Assembly: GCA_905210435.1 (NCBI GenBank)
Contig: CAJLWO010000078.1
Span: 1 to 7,724, forward strand
Source of the DNA: an uncultured Bacteroidales bacterium
GTDB lineage: Bacteria; Bacteroidota; Bacteroidia; Bacteroidales; Muribaculaceae
Length of the DNA stretch: 7,724 nucleotides
Reading direction: 5' to 3'
In this document: piece by piece, positions 5,576 through 7,724 of the stretch
Position numbering within the stretch: position 1 is the first letter of the stretch
How the letters are laid out: each line of letters begins with the position of its first letter
Notes under the pieces: generated by a model
Told to the model about the DNA's origin: nothing
Databases searched by the model: none
What the model saw: only the letters and a program-made list of their open reading frames with translations
Translations under genes and position numbers: made by a program

Positions 5576-6425
5576 TCTCATTGATGGCTGCCTGTCGCAC
5601 GCGTCCGGCGGTGATGTCGGCAAAGGCGGTGATGGCCGATGTGGGGCATCCGGCCACGCATTCGCCGCATGCGGTGCACAGCTCGGGGTTGATTGACGCG
5701 AGATTCCCGGTGACGGTGATTGCTCCGAAGCGGCATGTGCGGGCGCATTTGCCGCAGCCGATACAGGCGACGGCACACATTTTTCGCGCCGCTGCACCCT
5801 TGTCGCGGTTGCTGCATGTGACGACCACTGCGGGCGCGTCAGTTTTTTTCTCGCGTATGAGTATCAGGTTCTGCGGGCATGCGGCGGCACAGGCTCCGCA
5901 TCCCACGCAGCGGTCGATGTCGATACGGGGCATCCCGTTTTCGGCGTCCCATGTCATCGCGTCGAAGCGGCATGCCTTCACGCAGTCGCCTCCACCGAGG
6001 CATCCCCAGATGCAATATCCTTCGGGCATGGCAAGCGATTTTGCAGATATGCAGGAACTTATGGCGGAGATGTTGCGTTTGACCAGGCGGTTGCAAGCCG
6101 TTCCGTGGCATCGCACGAACGCTTTCTTCTCGCTTGCGGCCTGCGCGTCGATGCCGAGCACCGACGCTATGCGGCACATCCCTTCGGCGCCTGCGCCGGG
6201 GCATGTGAGCCCGTCGAGAGAGCCTGTGCGGCTGCATTCCACGGCAAAATCGTGACATCCCTTGCGTCCGCAGGCTCCGCAGTTGGCTCCCGGAAGGATT
6301 TCCTCGATTTCCCCGATGCGCGGGTCCTCTTTGACATTGAATTTTTTTGCGACGAGGTACAGAATAAGCCCTGCGGCAAATCCGGCTACCCCAAGCACTG
6401 TCATAGCCAAATACTGTTGTTCCAT
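5568..6425 (-). CDS. rnfB: RnfB, multi-cluster iron-sulfur entry subunit of Rnf
   Basis: RnfB accepts electrons from reduced ferredoxin. Residues 5-26 form the single N-terminal membrane anchor. Next comes the 4Fe-4S domain, C49/C52/C57/C75 (NCGACGRKGCHDFA then LTCPG). A middle section holds C106, C111 and C125, then the atypical motif C138/C142/C148/C152 (YCIWGCLGGGDCVKAC). Three regular ferredoxin motifs follow: C173-C183, C221-C231 (last Cys followed by Arg) and C250-C260 (CTACGECVAGCP). That makes about five recognisable cluster sites plus spare cysteines (C204, C217). This 285-residue long form resembles RnfB of clostridia and Bacteroidota and is longer than the short proteobacterial form. 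The ATG gives a complete membrane anchor. It lies 46 bases after the RseC-family gene and lacks a Shine-Dalgarno sequence. Confidence 0.97.
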   Translation of the reverse strand: MEQQYLAMTVLGVAGFAAGLILYLVAKKFNVKEDPRIGEIEEILPGANCGACGRKGCHDFAVECSRTGSLDGLTCPGAGAEGMCRIASVLGIDAQAASEKKAFVRCHGTACNRLVKRNISAISSCISAKSLAMPEGYCIWGCLGGGDCVKACRFDAMTWDAENGMPRIDIDRCVGCGACAAACPQNLILIREKKTDAPAVVVTCSNRDKGAAARKMCAVACIGCGKCARTCRFGAITVTGNLASINPELCTACGECVAGCPTSAITAFADITAGRVRQAAINEKA

Positions 6426-6471
6426 TTGTGATTTTATCTTTTTTCTACACTTTTACCCGTTTTGCTGCTGT

Positions 6472-6900
6472 TTATTCCGTTTGGACTGACTCTACCACCC
6501 ATTCGACATTTCTGTCGACCTTGTTGCGGAACATCCACAACAGCACGTAGTAGACCATGACGAAGCCGAGAGCCATGACGCCGGTGGCGCCGTCTTTCAT
6601 CTCGAACATGCTTCCGAGCACCAGTCCTGTCAGTATCGCGATGCACGGTAGCCCCGCAAGCAGGAGCCATCCTTTTAGCCATCCCTTCACGCGTCCCATG
6701 AGCATCACCCGGTCCCCCTCCTTCACGTCGAGGCCGGTTTCGACGACAGCGCGCAAAGTGGGGGTGTATGACGGAGTGGAGCATATGCCCGCAATCCGGC
6801 ATCCGGAGCAATTTTCATCGCCGCAGTTTATTTTGACCCATGCTTTTTTCCCTCGGGTTTTCACGACAACACCGCTTTTAACTGTTTCGCTGATTATCAT
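6472..6900 (-). CDS. rseC: RseC/MucC-family membrane protein, first gene of the rnf operon
   Basis: This is a 142-residue inner-membrane protein of the RseC_MucC family. In E. coli, RseC works with the Rsx (Rnf-like) complex to keep SoxR reduced. In Bacteroidota its genes commonly precede rnfB, where its job is unproven. Visible features are the N-terminal ISETVKSGVVVKTRGKKAWVKI beta segment, a cysteine cluster C26, C31, C34, C40 (CSGCRIAGIC), and two membrane spans at about 77-99 and 105-124. A GWLKGW turn precedes the first span. The same frame extends upstream to an ATG at 6972, adding 24 residues. I chose 6900 because the family pattern begins here and because the -7 promoter box at 6921-6928 would lie inside the longer version. 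Strict orthology to RseC is not established. Confidence 0.85.
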   Translation of the reverse strand: MIISETVKSGVVVKTRGKKAWVKINCGDENCSGCRIAGICSTPSYTPTLRAVVETGLDVKEGDRVMLMGRVKGWLKGWLLLAGLPCIAILTGLVLGSMFEMKDGATGVMALGFVMVYYVLLWMFRNKVDRNVEWVVESVQTE

Positions 6901-6920
6901 CTCATTAATAAATATGGTTA

Positions 6921-6928
6921 CAAAAATA
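6921..6928 (-). promoter_or_regulatory. Bacteroidota -7 promoter box for the rseC-rnfBCDGEA operon
   Basis: On the minus strand this reads TATTTTTG, a perfect match to the Bacteroidota -7 consensus TAnnTTTG. It sits 20 bases before the RseC-family ATG at 6900, which would leave a leader of about 14 bases. The expected -33 TTTG is not clear; only T-rich sequence (around ATTTTATG) lies at about the right distance. The site is in the 99-base AT-rich divergent region (6901-6999). An 11-bp interrupted palindrome, AGGCTGAGCCT (6951-6961), upstream could be a regulator site. No comparable box is seen facing yraN. Confidence 0.6.
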
Positions 6929-6999
6929 CAAAAAATTAAGACATAAAATGAGGCTGAGCCTGAAAAATTCATACAATATATATTTTTTAAACAAATAAT

Positions 7000-7428
7000 A
7001 TGCCTAAATTTGTTGACTCACCTACCGGAAAAATAATACCTGCAGAAATGGCACGGCACAACGACTTGGGAAAATGGGGCGAACAGCTCGCCGTAGACAT
7101 GCTCGTGACAAAAGGTTACGCCATCGCTGAACGCAACTGGCGCACGGGCGACATGGAGATAGATATCGTGGCCATGAAAGGCGCACGGATAGTTTTTGTT
7201 GAAGTCAAGACGAGAAGCGACAACGGATTTGATCCGGCCGACGCCGTCGACCGTCGGAGGATGATGCGGATGGTGCGGGCTGCCGACAGCTATGTGCGGT
7301 CGCACGGCATCCCGCATGAGGTACAGTTTGATGTGGTGTTTGTTGTCGGGTCGCCGTTGGGCGCTGTGCCGCCCCGTATCGAGCATATTGAGGATGCATT
7401 TCTTCCGCCTCTACGCACAATAAGGTAG
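7000..7428 (+). CDS. yraN: YraN / UPF0102 family nuclease-like protein
   Basis: This is a small soluble protein with the restriction-endonuclease-like fold of the UPF0102 family. Its biological function is not settled; links to Holliday-junction or recombination metabolism have been suggested from its fold and gene contexts. The signature is complete: LGKWGEQLAVDML (23-35, E28), GYAIAERNWRTGDMEIDIVA with D55, then IVFVEVKTRS (64-73, E68 and K70), which together form the PD-(D/E)XK-type site. The C-terminal FDVV strand is followed by IEHIEDAF, typical of the family. At 142 residues it is slightly long. An internal ATG at 7048 (Met17, MARHNDLGKWGE) gives the N-terminus usual for the family and is a credible alternative start. 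Neither start has a Shine-Dalgarno sequence. It is transcribed divergently from the rnf operon and is alone on its strand here. Confidence 0.9.
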   Translation: MPKFVDSPTGKIIPAEMARHNDLGKWGEQLAVDMLVTKGYAIAERNWRTGDMEIDIVAMKGARIVFVEVKTRSDNGFDPADAVDRRRMMRMVRAADSYVRSHGIPHEVQFDVVFVVGSPLGAVPPRIEHIEDAFLPPLRTIR

Positions 7429-7459
7429 TTGGAATTATTCGGGGGCAGGGTAGCGGGTA

Positions 7460-7576
7460 TCCGAGTTCTCTGAGTTCTCTGAGTTCTCGGAGACCTCGGA
7501 GTGCTCGGATAGCTCCGAGGTCTCTGTAAAGTCCGACCTGTCCGACCCGTCCGACCTGTCTGACCGGTCGGACTTT
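7460..7576 (+). repeat. 13-unit 9-bp-period array with TCNGA core, after yraN
   Basis: Thirteen consecutive 9-base units run without a change of phase, and 12 begin TCNGA (the exception is TCTGTAAAG at 7523-7531). The left seven are of the TCNGAGTTC type, giving the visible GAGTTCTCT steps. The right five are of the TCCGACCTG type. Two perfect inverted repeats lie inside: 7490-7501 with 7513-7524 (12 bp, 11-nt loop) and 7528-7538 with 7566-7576 (11 bp). The second could act as a weak terminator for yraN, although its T-run is only three bases. The array begins 31 bases after the yraN stop. The remaining bases (7577-7698) hold no gene I can support. Confidence 0.85.
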
Positions 7577-7698
7577 GCTGTGGCTTTATCCGGGTCGGTG
7601 CGAATTTTTTTGTCGGGTGTAAATGTGTGTTTGATAGCGAGATGCGGCGTTTTCAGCGGGATTCTGTTGAATTTTCATGAAAAAAAGTTGCAAAAATA

Positions 7699-7724
7699 TT
7701 TGGCGGGAAAGGAAAAAGTGCATA
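7699..7724 (+). promoter_or_regulatory. Outward-facing Bacteroidota promoter, cut off at the window edge
   Basis: TTTG at 7699-7702 is the -33 element, inside an AT-rich stretch with the TATTTGG context often seen in strong Bacteroidota promoters. Exactly 20 bases follow, then TA at 7723-7724, the first two bases of a TAnnTTTG -7 box whose other six would lie beyond the window. The spacing fits the 19-21 consensus. A plus-strand gene or RNA should start just to the right. Confidence 0.5.

Noticed and set aside
4819..6255. A 478-codon plus-strand open frame opposite rnfC and rnfB, longer than either gene.
   Set aside because: The minus strand encodes complete iron-sulfur proteins with all cysteine motifs; the plus frame is antisense with Met/Ser/Arg-rich nonsense sequence.
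1314..6425. The operon considered as Na+-NQR rather than Rnf.
   Set aside because: RnfB and RnfC with their multiple ferredoxin motifs are present, while NqrA and NqrF are absent; the gene order is that of Rnf.
6948..6998. A 16-codon upstream frame ending one base before the yraN ATG, considered as a leader peptide.
   Set aside because: It has no ribosome binding signal, no run of regulatory codons and no attenuator stem. Such short frames arise by chance in AT-rich spacers.
7460..7576. The repeat array considered as a CRISPR.
   Set aside because: Units are 9 bases and contiguous, with no 20-40 base spacers and no cas genes in the window.
7454..7724. A plus-strand frame open from 7454 to the window end that reads the 9-bp array as Ser-(Glu/Asp)-x repeats.
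   Set aside because: No ATG, GTG or TTG lies between the preceding TAG (7451-7453) and the array, it is not in frame with yraN, and a promoter sequence overlaps its far end. The TCNGA palindrome explains the pattern without coding, though wobble-like variation keeps it worth a check.

Overview
The window looks like chromosomal DNA of an anaerobic member of the Bacteroidales. Three things point there: a GH3 C-terminus of the type common in gut Bacteroidota, the gene order RseC-family gene then rnfB-C-D-G-E-A, and promoters of the Bacteroidota sigma type (-33 TTTG, -7 TAnnTTTG) with almost no Shine-Dalgarno sequences. A gut Muribaculaceae-like genome would fit, but this is inference because no rRNA or marker gene is present.

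Layout. Positions 1-340 (+) hold the 3' end of a GH3 glycoside hydrolase. Positions 341-555 are a non-coding leader with strong inverted repeats. Positions 556-1239 (+) encode a secreted SGNH/GDSL hydrolase. A compact bidirectional terminator (1273-1311) separates this from a long minus-strand operon read right to left: RseC-family gene (6900-6472), rnfB (6425-5568), rnfC (5534-4185), rnfD (4082-3141), rnfG (3144-2554), rnfE (2544-1954) and rnfA (1889-1314). A 99-bp AT-rich divergent region (6901-6999) carries a perfect -7 box for the operon. On its other side lies a plus-strand YraN/UPF0102 gene (7000-7428). The last 296 bases have no convincing gene. They hold a 13-unit, 9-bp-period repeat (7460-7576) and end in the first half of an outward-facing promoter.

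How the genes work together. The six rnf genes encode a complete, apparently intact Rnf complex (ferredoxin:NAD+ oxidoreductase, ion-pumping). RnfB is the iron-sulfur entry subunit and RnfC the NAD-side subunit. RnfD and RnfG carry covalently bound FMN. RnfA and RnfE are the paired membrane subunits, each with the two cysteines expected for the intramembrane iron-sulfur centre. In a fermentative anaerobe this links surplus reduced ferredoxin to NADH production and an ion gradient. The RseC-family membrane protein probably belongs to the same unit. The GH3 and SGNH genes look like unrelated carbohydrate-processing functions, and yraN is a housekeeping gene of uncertain role.

I did not find a new defence or mobile system. 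The least explained signals are the 9-bp array after yraN, the mutually exclusive stems before the SGNH gene, and a 21-bp duplication that repeats the rnfB stop codon in frame with rnfC.
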